DNA of 24,617 nucleotides from CAZGQY01 sp964528035 (GCA_964528035.1 CAZGQY010000042.1:1-24617), one strand, 5' to 3'. Shown: positions 15,640-23,382, counted from the first letter of the stretch. A program made the numbers and translations. Notes: generated by a model from the letters alone, not told the origin.

Positions 15640-17994
15640 ATGAAAGAGTACATCGTCAATTTTGACGGCTTGGGTATGGGAGACGTCAGTAAAGTTGGCG
15701 GTAAAAACGCTTCTTTAGGGGAAATGATCAGTAACCTGCAACCACTGGGTGTCAGCGTCCCGGATGGTTTCGCCACCACAGTGGAGGCATTCGACGATTT
15801 TTTGTCTGAGGAAGGATTAGCGGACAAAATATACAAACTATTAGACGAACTCGATACCGAGGATGTAAAAGCCCTGGCAAAAGCCGGTAAAAAAATACGC
15901 CAATGGATCCTCGATACATCCTTGCCAACTGAGCTGGAATCCGCTATTGGTCATGCATATCAGTCAATGATGGAAAAAGCCGGAGGGGATTGCTCTGTTG
16001 CGGTACGCTCATCGGCAACCGCTGAAGACCTGCCCGACGCTTCATTTGCGGGCCAACAGGAAACTTATCTAAACGTTCAAGGCCAGAAATCTGTACTGGT
16101 CGCCGTAAAGCAAGTATTCGCTTCGCTGTTTAATGATCGTGCCATCGCTTACAGAGTCCATCAAAAATTCCAACATCAGCAAGTCTCATTGTCGGCTGGA
16201 ATCCAGTTGATGGCGCGAAGCGACAAAGCATCGAGCGGAGTCATGTTTACCCTGGACACCGAATCCGGATTTCGGGATGTGATTTTCATTACTTCCAGCT
16301 ACGGCCTGGGCGAAACTGTAGTCCAAGGTTCAGTAAATCCAGATGAATTTTACGTATCAAAACCCATTTTAGCGAGAAACAGACCCGCTATATTGAGAAA
16401 AAACCTGGGTTCAAAAGAAATTAAAATGATTTATGACGAGCAGGATGCCGTAACAACTGTAGCGGTAGAAGAGCGGCATCAAAATCAATTTTCGATTTCG
16501 GATGAAGATATTGACACCCTGGCCAAACTCGCCATAAAAATTGAAGACCATTATCAACAACCCATGGATATTGAATGGGCCAAGGATGGAATCAGTGGGA
16601 AATTATACATCGTCCAGGCTCGTCCTGAAACAGTCCAGGCCCGCACCACAAAACTGGAACGCTACAAACTCAACCAAAAATCCAGGGTCATTCTGGAAGG
16701 CCGGAGTATCGGACAAAAAATTGGCGTGGGGACCTCAAGAATTGTCAATTCACCGGCAGAAATGGATCTTGTCCGACCTGGAGATGTACTGGTGACCGAT
16801 ATGACAGACCCTGATTGGGAACCGGTCATGAAACGTGCGTCAGCAATCGTCACCAACCGCGGCGGACGCACCTGCCATGCAGCAATTATCGCCCGCGAAC
16901 TGGGAATTGCAGCCGTTGTCGGCTGCGGCAATGCAACAGAAAAAATCAAACCCGGCTCCCCTGTCACTGTATCCTGTGCTGAGGGTGATACCGGCTATAT
17001 TTACGAGGGCACGCTGGATTACTCCATCGAAAAAATAAATTTCGACACCATGCCGGAAGTTCCATTGAAGATGATGATGAACATTGCCAATCCGGACCGG
17101 GCATTCGCATTTTCAGCGCTACCGAATGATGGCATTGGATTGGCGCGGCTGGAATTTATCATTAACCGGATGATTGGCGTACACCCTAAAGCGCTTTTGG
17201 AATTCGATACTTTAGCTGATGATTTAAAACAAAAAATAAGCCTTCGAACCGCTGGTTATACCGACCCGGTTTCTTTTTACAGCGAAAAACTCGCCGAAGG
17301 CATCTCGACGCTGGCCGCTGCATTCACCCCCAAACCAGTGATCGTGCGTATGTCGGATTTTAAATCCAACGAATACGCCAATTTGCTCGGTGGCGAACTG
17401 TACGAGCCGGGAGAAGAGAACCCCATGATCGGATTCCGTGGCGCATCCCGCTATATCTCTGAATCATTTCGGCGTTGTTTCAAAATGGAGTGCAAGGCCA
17501 TTAAATATGTACGTAATGAAATGGGTCTGCGAAATATCTGGATTATGATTCCGTTTGTGCGCACTCTGGATGAAGCACGCCATGTCATTCGGCTACTCAG
17601 AGAATTCGGTTTGCAGCGTGGTAAGGATGGTTTGAAAATAGTCATGATGTGTGAAGTCCCATCCAATGCTTTACTCGCCGAACAATTTCTTCAATATTTT
17701 GACGGTTTCTCTATCGGTTCCAATGACCTGACGCAATTAACCCTTGGACTGGATCGTGATTCTGCTCTGGTTGCAAACAGTTTTGACGAACGCAACGAAG
17801 CCGTAAAAGTATTATTGCAAATGGCGATACACGCGTGCCACAAGCGCGGAAAATATGTTGGCATCTGTGGCCAGGCACCCTCGGATCATCCGGATCTGGC
17901 TAAATGGTTAATGGAACAGGGAATATCCAGCGTATCACTGAACCCCGACAGCGTTATAGAAACCTGGACATATATGGCAGGACAGAAAATTTAG
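15640..17994 (+). CDS. ppsA: Phosphoenolpyruvate synthase
   Basis: PpsA converts pyruvate and ATP to PEP, AMP and phosphate, feeding gluconeogenesis and any pathway needing PEP. The 784 residues show the N-terminal nucleotide-binding domain ('VGGKNASLGEMISNL', 'VRSSATAEDLPDASFAGQQETYLNV'), the swivelling phosphohistidine domain with catalytic H413 in 'NRGGRTCHAAIIAREL', and the C-terminal PEP/pyruvate barrel ('MIGFRGASRY', 'MIPFVRTLDEA', 'GSNDLTQLTLGLDRDS', 'GICGQAPSD'). GAGG lies upstream of the ATG. The adjacent ppsR gene makes regulation by reversible phosphorylation of the threonine next to the catalytic histidine near certain ('GGRTCH' has that Thr). It converges on the LysR gene with 11 bases between stops. 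Confidence 0.97.
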   Translation: MKEYIVNFDGLGMGDVSKVGGKNASLGEMISNLQPLGVSVPDGFATTVEAFDDFLSEEGLADKIYKLLDELDTEDVKALAKAGKKIRQWILDTSLPTELESAIGHAYQSMMEKAGGDCSVAVRSSATAEDLPDASFAGQQETYLNVQGQKSVLVAVKQVFASLFNDRAIAYRVHQKFQHQQVSLSAGIQLMARSDKASSGVMFTLDTESGFRDVIFITSSYGLGETVVQGSVNPDEFYVSKPILARNRPAILRKNLGSKEIKMIYDEQDAVTTVAVEERHQNQFSISDEDIDTLAKLAIKIEDHYQQPMDIEWAKDGISGKLYIVQARPETVQARTTKLERYKLNQKSRVILEGRSIGQKIGVGTSRIVNSPAEMDLVRPGDVLVTDMTDPDWEPVMKRASAIVTNRGGRTCHAAIIARELGIAAVVGCGNATEKIKPGSPVTVSCAEGDTGYIYEGTLDYSIEKINFDTMPEVPLKMMMNIANPDRAFAFSALPNDGIGLARLEFIINRMIGVHPKALLEFDTLADDLKQKISLRTAGYTDPVSFYSEKLAEGISTLAAAFTPKPVIVRMSDFKSNEYANLLGGELYEPGEENPMIGFRGASRYISESFRRCFKMECKAIKYVRNEMGLRNIWIMIPFVRTLDEARHVIRLLREFGLQRGKDGLKIVMMCEVPSNALLAEQFLQYFDGFSIGSNDLTQLTLGLDRDSALVANSFDERNEAVKVLLQMAIHACHKRGKYVGICGQAPSDHPDLAKWLMEQGISSVSLNPDSVIETWTYMAGQKI

Positions 17995-18005
17995 GCCTTC
18001 AGTGT

Positions 18006-18896
18006 TTATATCTTATTCCCAATATATGTGGTTAAGAAATCTATAAATGTTGATAATTTGGCCGGATAAAAGCGTCGTTTTAAATAAGTTGCATAAATAT
18101 TCAATGGGGCAATACGATATTTTTTCAATATTGCAACGAGCTGTTCTGTCTCTACAAATTGGTTGGCGGTCAATTTCGGCACTTGAATGATTCCCATGCC
18201 TAATGCAGCGGATTCACATAGCGCTCGTCCATTGTTGGATGCAAATAACCACTCAATTTTGACGCTCTCCATGCTTCCGTTAACATTAAAAATCCAGTGC
18301 TGATCGTGTGGGGTATTCGTGTAAAACAAACATCGATGCAACGATAAATCTTCGATTGTGTGCGGACAACCCATTGCCCTTATATACTGAGGCGAAGCAT
18401 AAGCACATAATTCAGTCTGGGCAATTTTTTTCGCAACGACTCCTGAATCTAATGTATCGGTAACAAGAATAACAATATCAAATTGACCGTTACGTAAGTT
18501 AACAGGTTTATTATCAAGGGATAGTGAAATTTTTACTTCAGGATAAAGACTTTGATAGGCTTCTATCGCTGAAACCAGGTATATCCCTCCGAAATCTATA
18601 GGAGCATTGATCTTTAAATATCCTTTAGCCGTGCCTCCAAATTGAGATGTTGACTCATCTAATTCAAGCAAATCCTCTAAAAGCTGCTTGCTTCTATTGT
18701 AATATGTCTCGCCTGCCTCTGTTACATTCAAGCTTCGGGTTGTTCTATTAAGCAAGGTTACACCTAAAGATTTTTCCAATTGTGCAACATATTTGCTTAT
18801 CATCATTGATGATAAATTCATTTCCCGAGCAACCGCAGACAACGTCCCTAACTCAACGATTCGGCAAAAGACCTGCATATTTTTAAACTTATTCAC
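18006..18896 (-). CDS. LysR family transcriptional regulator
   Basis: A 296-residue LysR-type regulator. Residues 1-60 are the winged helix-turn-helix ('FCRIVELGTLSAVAREMNLSSMMISKYVAQLEKSLGVTLLNRTTRSLNVTEAGETYY'); residues about 90-295 are the periplasmic-binding-protein-like effector domain. The 'FxxIVELGSxSAAA... LLNRTTR' pattern places it with the DhcR/PecT-like subgroup common in proteobacteria. It is divergent from the beta-carbonic anhydrase, and three TATAAAC repeats lie immediately upstream of its start, so autoregulation and control of the anhydrase are reasonable inferences. The effector is unknown. Confidence 0.92.
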   Translation of the reverse strand: MNKFKNMQVFCRIVELGTLSAVAREMNLSSMMISKYVAQLEKSLGVTLLNRTTRSLNVTEAGETYYNRSKQLLEDLLELDESTSQFGGTAKGYLKINAPIDFGGIYLVSAIEAYQSLYPEVKISLSLDNKPVNLRNGQFDIVILVTDTLDSGVVAKKIAQTELCAYASPQYIRAMGCPHTIEDLSLHRCLFYTNTPHDQHWIFNVNGSMESVKIEWLFASNNGRALCESAALGMGIIQVPKLTANQFVETEQLVAILKKYRIAPLNIYATYLKRRFYPAKLSTFIDFLTTYIGNKI

Positions 18897-18908
18897 TCGG
18901 TCACCATT

Positions 18909-18955
18909 TATAAACCAAAAGTTTACTTTTTATAAACTATTCGAGGTATATAAAC
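18909..18955. promoter_or_regulatory. TATAAAC repeat cluster, candidate LysR operator
   Basis: TATAAAC occurs three times in the same direction (18909-18915, 18931-18937, 18949-18955). An inverted GTTTA at 18921-18925 makes two overlapping inverted pairs, TAAAC-N5-GTTTA and GTTTA-N7-TAAAC. The cluster lies 13-59 bases upstream of the LysR start, where an autoregulatory site is expected. Confidence 0.55.
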
Positions 18956-19173
18956 CAGCATCAATGTAACATATAATCCATGGAGGTATTAATATTAACC
19001 ATGTGAATCTTCATTAACCTGATGATGCTCAATAATTTTTCATTATGTTTTTGCGCAATAGTTTGCTATGAAGATGCCTCCATGTAAGATACCTATCCGT
19101 CGTCATATAGTGCTACGAGACCTTCATGAAAAACATATTCCTTTGGTTAAAAAACTTCAATATAGGAAAAATT

Positions 19174-19833
19174 ATGGCTAACGTAAACACAGATACACTG
19201 TTAGAAAACAATCGAAAATATGCGAGTGGTCAACAGGTGCATAATCCTGTTCATCCCGGTGAGCAACCCATTAATCCCGCTAAACATGTAGCCGTTGTTG
19301 CTTGTATGGATGCTCGTCTTGATGTTGAGGACTTACTTGGTTTGGAAACTGGAGATGCACACATTATCCGTAATGCCGGAGGCGTTATAACAGATGATGC
19401 AATCCGTTGCCTGATCATCTCGCATCATCTACTCAACACGAATGAAATTATATTGATCCATCACACCCGCTGCGGCATGTTGGCTTTTAGCGACGACTTG
19501 CTTAAAGCTGGACTGGAAGGTGATCCCGCAGCTGAGAGTCTACTTGGACAAGCTACAGGTCGCAAATTTGTGAGCTGCAACCACAGTTCTTCAACACCCG
19601 CGCAGTTTCATGCCTTTCGTGGACCACTCGAGGCTCTTGATGCACCTTGCAATGAGCAGCAAACTGAACGTCTTAGCTGGGATGTCAGACGATCAATATC
19701 CAGAGTTATGAATCATCCATGGATACCGACTGACGGACCTGATGCTTCAACAGTGCGGGGATTCATTTATGATGTTGATACAGGAAAACTTGAGGAAGTG
19801 AGCTACCCAGGGCCAATGGGTACTTTCGGCTAA
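19174..19833 (+). CDS. Beta-class carbonic anhydrase
   Basis: A 219-residue cytoplasmic zinc enzyme interconverting CO2 and bicarbonate. Zinc ligands are C44, H97 and C100, with the catalytic D46-R48 dyad in 'VACMDARLD' and 'HHTRCGM'. 'IIRNAGGVITDDAIRCLIIS' and the ending 'VRGFIYDVDTGKLEEV' are typical of the short beta-CA subgroup. ATG at 19174 is chosen because AGGA precedes it by seven bases; an ATG 16 codons upstream has no ribosome site. Between 'TRCGM' and the conserved 'SWDVRRSISR' helix there is a segment of about 35 extra residues with two cysteines (residues about 128-165) that most relatives seem to lack. The divergent LysR gene may regulate it. Confidence 0.88.
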   Translation: MANVNTDTLLENNRKYASGQQVHNPVHPGEQPINPAKHVAVVACMDARLDVEDLLGLETGDAHIIRNAGGVITDDAIRCLIISHHLLNTNEIILIHHTRCGMLAFSDDLLKAGLEGDPAAESLLGQATGRKFVSCNHSSSTPAQFHAFRGPLEALDAPCNEQQTERLSWDVRRSISRVMNHPWIPTDGPDASTVRGFIYDVDTGKLEEVSYPGPMGTFG

Positions 19834-20406
19834 CAGACGGCTCGAAGGCTAACGATTTAGACCATGGAAAAGGCCGACAACGGGGAACGAACAAGTTTCG
19901 TTCTTTCGTTGTAGCTGCCATGGTTATCGTAGAAACAGGTTTATGAACAAACTGAACAACTCATCCAGCTAGAATTTGGCCAGGAACTCAGATACTTAAA
20001 TAGTAACCAACTATGTCCGTTCGTAAAGCTTTCCGTCGGACCGGGCCAACCGATCGCTTTTGTTGCGTCTGCTATTGAGTCAGAGCCCGTAAAAATGTGC
20101 AGCTCTGTATATAACTGTTGAGTTTTGGTAGCGAAGTTAGACACGGTTCGCTGGCAACGAATATCGCACTCTACTGGGTTGATTTTGGAATGCTTTGAGC
20201 ACTATGCGAACGATGTGGAATCAGGCAAACGAATTGAGGTAGCGGTCTAAATTCTCAGTTGGGTAGTTACGAGCACAACAAGCGGTACAAATTTCGGTGA
20301 TGGGTTAGTCGGCTCTAATTGTAAGCCCGTGTAGCTGTTTCCACGAGTCCTTTCTATCTTGTGCGCCGGATATTGAATAAACGTATTGATATTAAGGGGA
20401 AGCATC
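19834..20406. other. 573-bp intergenic region with a long hairpin
   Basis: The hairpin at 19852-19930 is listed separately. A stretch at about 19936-20121 stays open on the plus strand without a start codon, and a 67-codon frame opposes it; neither resembles a known protein, though a decayed gene cannot be excluded. The final 20 bases hold the ribosome site of the cupin gene. Confidence 0.5.
19852..19930. repeat. 79-nt imperfect inverted repeat after the carbonic anhydrase
   Basis: Five blocks pair in order with five inverted blocks: ACGAT/ATCGT, ACCAT/ATGGT, GGC/GCC, ACAACG/CGTTGT and GAACGAA/TTCGTTC around a 5-nt loop, giving 26 Watson-Crick pairs separated by small internal loops. It starts 19 bases after the stop codon. 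No T run follows, so simple intrinsic termination is doubtful. Confidence 0.6.
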
Positions 20407-20829
20407 ATGGAAATTAAAAATTATTTGGCGAACGCTTTGTTCATACTGGCGATCAGCGTGTCACTTCCCGTTTTCGCACAGACAGGCTTCAATGCAACGC
20501 CGGTATTAACGAAGTCAAAAACCATCACGGGCCAAGCCCTTCGCTATCCGAAATCCAAGTCTCCTGAAGTTTCTTCGGTATTAGTGGAAATCAAACCAGG
20601 CGGGGAAAGCGGTCGCCACAAACACCCGGTATCCCCACATATCTACGTGATTCAGGGTGTGGTCACGATTGAATTCGATGATGGCAAACAGAAGTCATTT
20701 CCTGCCGGAAAAGCTTTTCTAGAGGCCGTTAACACATGGCACAACGCTAAAAATCTAGGTGATACGCCTGTGAAGATGCTGGTTGTATTTTTTGGTGAAA
20801 AGGGCAAACAGAATATGATTCGTCCTTAA
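20407..20829 (+). CDS. Exported cupin-domain protein
   Basis: A 140-residue small cupin with a signal peptide (residues 1-24, cleavage after PVFA). Motif 1 is 'GGESGRHKHPVSPHIYVIQG' with H71, H73 and H78; the glutamate usually found at the third position is replaced by H78. Motif 2 is 'FPAGKAFLEAVNTWHNAKN' with H112. The result is a possible all-histidine metal site in a periplasmic single-domain cupin. The substrate is unknown. AAGGGG seven bases upstream fixes ATG 20407 over an earlier in-frame TTG. Confidence 0.88.
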   Translation: MEIKNYLANALFILAISVSLPVFAQTGFNATPVLTKSKTITGQALRYPKSKSPEVSSVLVEIKPGGESGRHKHPVSPHIYVIQGVVTIEFDDGKQKSFPAGKAFLEAVNTWHNAKNLGDTPVKMLVVFFGEKGKQNMIRP

Positions 20830-20935
20830 GGCACCTCAGACGGGCCTACCCAGTGTTAACCCATATCCGTCGGGTTATGACAGACGTTATTGGCAACACA
20901 CTTTACTACGTGGAAACTCACGCAGTTTTATCACA

Positions 20936-21250
20936 ATGTTCCCCAGAGAATCCGTAGATCTCCGCACCCAAGAGGTTCCCTCAACGATTTCGACGAAGCT
21001 GTGCTTCCACGTGTATACAAAGGAACAACTTCAAAAACTGATCAATGACCTTCCAGAAGGCATAACACCGAAACGTAAGGGGGATATTATTCCATTTGCC
21101 CGAGTTCAACTTGAAATAGGAAATATACCTGTTCTCCTCAAAATAAAACAATGCACTTATCCTCGGTGCAATAACCTTTTCCTTTCCGCCGGAGCAAATC
21201 ATAGAAAATGTCACCACGACCATAAAAATCCGATTGATAAACTCTATTAG
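20936..21250 (+). CDS. Small protein with CGNR-like zinc-finger motif, possibly a fragment
   Basis: A 104-residue ORF. Its C-terminus 'CTYPRCNNLFLSAGANHRKCHHDH' resembles the CGNR zinc finger (C-x4-C-x2-L/F-F...R-x-C) but lacks the final CGNR tetrapeptide, with histidines instead. The N-terminal 70 residues match nothing recognised. There is no Shine-Dalgarno before the ATG, and the frame stays open for about 38 codons upstream, into the cupin gene in another frame, so this may be the 3' part of a truncated gene. Miniature element copy B lies 50 bases downstream. Coding status moderate, function not assigned. Confidence 0.45.
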   Translation: MFPRESVDLRTQEVPSTISTKLCFHVYTKEQLQKLINDLPEGITPKRKGDIIPFARVQLEIGNIPVLLKIKQCTYPRCNNLFLSAGANHRKCHHDHKNPIDKLY

Positions 21251-21293
21251 ATAAGGATGAAAGGACAATAAAACCAAAAGGTAACAGACCACG

Positions 21294-21454
21294 TTTTTTT
21301 GTAACTGCTCGCCCCTCTATGGGTGATCTGTTCCGGAAGACGCCGTAAATACATCCTTGTAGGCTTGGATGCGGCTTCCCTGCCGCATACACTTCCTCCA
21401 CAGATCCCCCATAGAGGGCTGTTTCGAAAGGGGGGGCAAGTAGTTACGTTTTTT
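21294..21454. mobile_element. Miniature inverted-repeat element, copy B (inverted relative to copy A)
   Basis: The element proper is 21301-21447 (147 bp) and aligns along its full length with the reverse complement of copy A, apart from scattered substitutions and small indels. Its ends read inward as GTAACTGCTCGCCCC (left) and GTAACTACTTGCCCC (right); the right end has about 16 extra bases before the inner CCCTCTATGGG motif. GTTTTTT flanks it on both sides (21294-21300 and 21448-21454), a 7-bp direct repeat that fits an 8-bp target duplication with loss of one T. There is no transposase gene inside. Confidence 0.82.
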
Positions 21455-21573
21455 TATTCTTTTATTAACCAACCTCCCTGATTTTCCAGGCTTGACCCGC
21501 CTTCCCGCAGGACTTTTTTGATTTCTTCCTTGAAACGGGCATTTCCCAATACATAATTACAGAATTCCAGTAC
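21454..21573 (-). pseudogene. Possible C-terminal remnant of a REP-associated (Y1-type) transposase
   Basis: The minus-strand reading 'VLEFCNYVLGNARFKEEIKKVLREGG' up to the stop at 21454 resembles the C-terminal tail of RAYT/Y1-type transposases, where a [WY]-x-LG-x3-F-x3-I motif is followed by a basic end. Upstream of this the frame has no resemblance, and a near-palindromic AGGGTCTGGCCCCT block at about 21591-21604 marks the probable break. No HUH or catalytic tyrosine motif survives, so it is inactive if it is a transposase. The resemblance is short and could be chance. Confidence 0.4.
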
Positions 21574-21607
21574 AATAAATAGGGTCTGGCCCCTATATTT
21601 CTTATGG

Positions 21608-21850
21608 CTAATTAACCAATTCCAGTCGCTTTTCGATCCTTTCGACACGATTTTCCAAACCATCAAGACGTTGGTGTGTAACAGCGATATCAGAGTGCAA
21701 TAAACCCAAATCCCGACGCATACCGGCTACGTGCTCTTCCAGTGAGCCAATTCGAAGTTTCATATCACCGATGTCACTACGAACCGCACCTAAATCCGAA
21801 CGAATAGCCCGTAGGTGTTCCATGATTAGATTTTCAACATTGCCAGTCAT
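21608..21850 (-). CDS. Small coiled-coil protein, conserved hypothetical
   Basis: An 80-residue protein predicted to be one long coiled coil, with heptad-like spacing throughout: 'MEHLRAIRSDLGAVRSDIGDMKLRIGSLEEHVAGM' and 'LDGLENRVERIEKRLELVN'. It belongs to a widespread group of short proteobacterial proteins beginning 'VExLxxEHLRAIRxDL' whose role is unknown; they are often found in accessory or mobile DNA. No membrane segment or signal peptide. The Shine-Dalgarno is weak. Confidence 0.7.
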   Translation of the reverse strand: MTGNVENLIMEHLRAIRSDLGAVRSDIGDMKLRIGSLEEHVAGMRRDLGLLHSDIAVTHQRLDGLENRVERIEKRLELVN

Positions 21851-22200
21851 ACCAGACTCTCAAAATTGGACATGCTGCTAAAGTATAACATGCCCGGAAA
21901 TTCAGGTTGTGGCACATGGCTTGCCGCCTACCTGACTGATTTTTTACCCGGGTTCTTACTCCCTGTATCTACTCTTCTCTTCTTAAAATAATGTGGTCTG
22001 TCTTCGATCGTCCCGCTTTCTTTGAAACTGAAAGAAATAAGATAATATAAGGGGTCAAACATATTTTACTATATACTTAAGTTGAACTTTTTCTTCATTA
22101 ATGGCATTATTATCTGTTTTTTTCACGTCTCAGAGACCAGAAAGGTTTAAGCACTTTCCTCGTCGAGGCTATATGTTACCAACCCAATAGGATCAACCCA
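21851..22200. other. 350-bp intergenic region upstream of sgaA
   Basis: No gene is visible. A pair TTGAAC (22082-22087) and CATTAT (22105-22110), spaced 17 bases, is a possible sgaA promoter about 91 bases before the start. An AGGGGTCAAA block near 22049 recalls the GGGGTC-type sequence beside the transposase remnant. Confidence 0.4.
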
Positions 22201-23382
22201 ATGGCAGGGCGAAATCATTTATGTGTACCGGGACCGACTAATCTCCCTCACTCCGTGCTCAATGCGATGCACTTACCGATGGAAGATCATCGTTCACCCA
22301 GTTTTCCGAAATTAGTCAGACCACTACTGGAAGATTTAAAGAAAGTATTTAAAACCGTCGACGGTCAGGCGTTTATTTTTCCAGCCACTGGCACGGCTGG
22401 TTGGGAAATCGCGTTAACGAACACCCTTTCTCCCGGCGACACTATATTGATTTACCGTTTCGGCCAATTCAGCCATTTATGGATGGATATGGCAAGACGG
22501 CTCGGGCTAAACGTCCAGACAGAGGACATTCCCTGGGGCGAAGGAATCCCTCTGGATAAGATGGAAGCCGCATTAAAGGCAGACCAGAACCATACTATTA
22601 AGGCAATCCTCACCACTCACAACGAAACAGCGACCGGTGTCACCAGTGATATTGCAGGCGTTCGCACAGCAATGGATGCCGCCAACCACCCCGCTTTACT
22701 TTTCGTCGATGGCGTCAGTTCGATAGGCAGCATTGACTTTCGCATGGACGAATGGGGTGTGGACGCTGCTGTCAGTGGCTCTCAAAAGGGCTTCATGCTA
22801 CCCGCTGGTGGAGCTTTGATTGCATTCAGCCAAAAAGCACTGGAAGCGTACAAGACATCGTCATTCGCGCGATGTTATCTGGATATTGGTGATCATATTT
22901 CAACCAATAAGGACGGCTATTTTCCCTATACTCCTTCAACCCCCATATTGCACGGCCTACGCGAATCATTAGACCTATTGTTGGAAGAAGGACTGGAAAA
23001 TGTTTTCAAACGCCACCACAGACTGGCTGAAGGGGTTCGTCTGGCAATTCAGGCCTGGGGTCTTGAACTTTGCGCGAAAGAACCAAAATGGTATTCTGAT
23101 ACGGTTTCAGCTATTGTGGTTCCAAACGGTTTTGACGCCAAAGATATAATCGCAACCGCCTATAGCAAGTATAATATTTCTCTGGGTGCCGGCCTTTCAG
23201 AAGTCGCAGGAAAAGTTTTCAGAATTGGTCACCTGGGCGATCTCAATGATATTAACTGCCTGGGCGCGATTGCTGGTACCGAAATGGCGTTACTGGATAA
23301 CGGTATAGATATTCAAGCAGGTAGTGGCGTAGGTGCAGCGATCGAATACTATCGATCCACCGTCATATCAAATTTCAGTTAA
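22201..23382 (+). CDS. sgaA: Serine-glyoxylate aminotransferase
   Basis: This PLP enzyme transfers the amino group of serine to glyoxylate, giving hydroxypyruvate and glycine, a core step of the serine cycle. The 393 residues closely follow Methylobacterium/Hyphomicrobium SGA: 'GRNHLCVPGPTNLPHSVL', 'FPATGTAGWEIALTNTL', 'THNETATGVTSDI', 'LLFVDGVSSIGSIDFRMDEWGVDAAVSGSQKG' with the PLP lysine K196, and 'LGAGLSEVAGKVFRIGHLGDLN'. AGGA lies eight bases before the ATG. hprA follows on the same strand after 137 bases, so the two probably share a transcript. An alanine-glyoxylate activity is possible but the serine-cycle subtype fits best. Confidence 0.93.
   Translation: MAGRNHLCVPGPTNLPHSVLNAMHLPMEDHRSPSFPKLVRPLLEDLKKVFKTVDGQAFIFPATGTAGWEIALTNTLSPGDTILIYRFGQFSHLWMDMARRLGLNVQTEDIPWGEGIPLDKMEAALKADQNHTIKAILTTHNETATGVTSDIAGVRTAMDAANHPALLFVDGVSSIGSIDFRMDEWGVDAAVSGSQKGFMLPAGGALIAFSQKALEAYKTSSFARCYLDIGDHISTNKDGYFPYTPSTPILHGLRESLDLLLEEGLENVFKRHHRLAEGVRLAIQAWGLELCAKEPKWYSDTVSAIVVPNGFDAKDIIATAYSKYNISLGAGLSEVAGKVFRIGHLGDLNDINCLGAIAGTEMALLDNGIDIQAGSGVGAAIEYYRSTVISNFS

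Noticed and set aside
19126..19173. Earlier ATG for the carbonic anhydrase adding 16 residues
   Set aside because: No ribosome-binding site; the second ATG has AGGA at ideal distance and matches the usual beta-CA N-terminus.
19829..19860. GGCTAACAGACGGCTCGAAGG as an integron attC start
   Set aside because: It looks like the left end of an attC site and follows a stop codon, but no matching inverted right end (GTTRRRY with complementary arm) lies within 150 bases, and the neighbours are not cassette-like.
19941..20144. 67-codon minus-strand frame and opposing plus-strand open stretch
   Set aside because: Neither has a good start signal or recognisable motifs; kept only as a note on possible gene decay.
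2609..21447. The two element copies as ends of one composite transposon carrying 18.8 kb
   Set aside because: Each copy has its own flanking direct repeat, showing separate insertions, and the genes between are conserved housekeeping genes.
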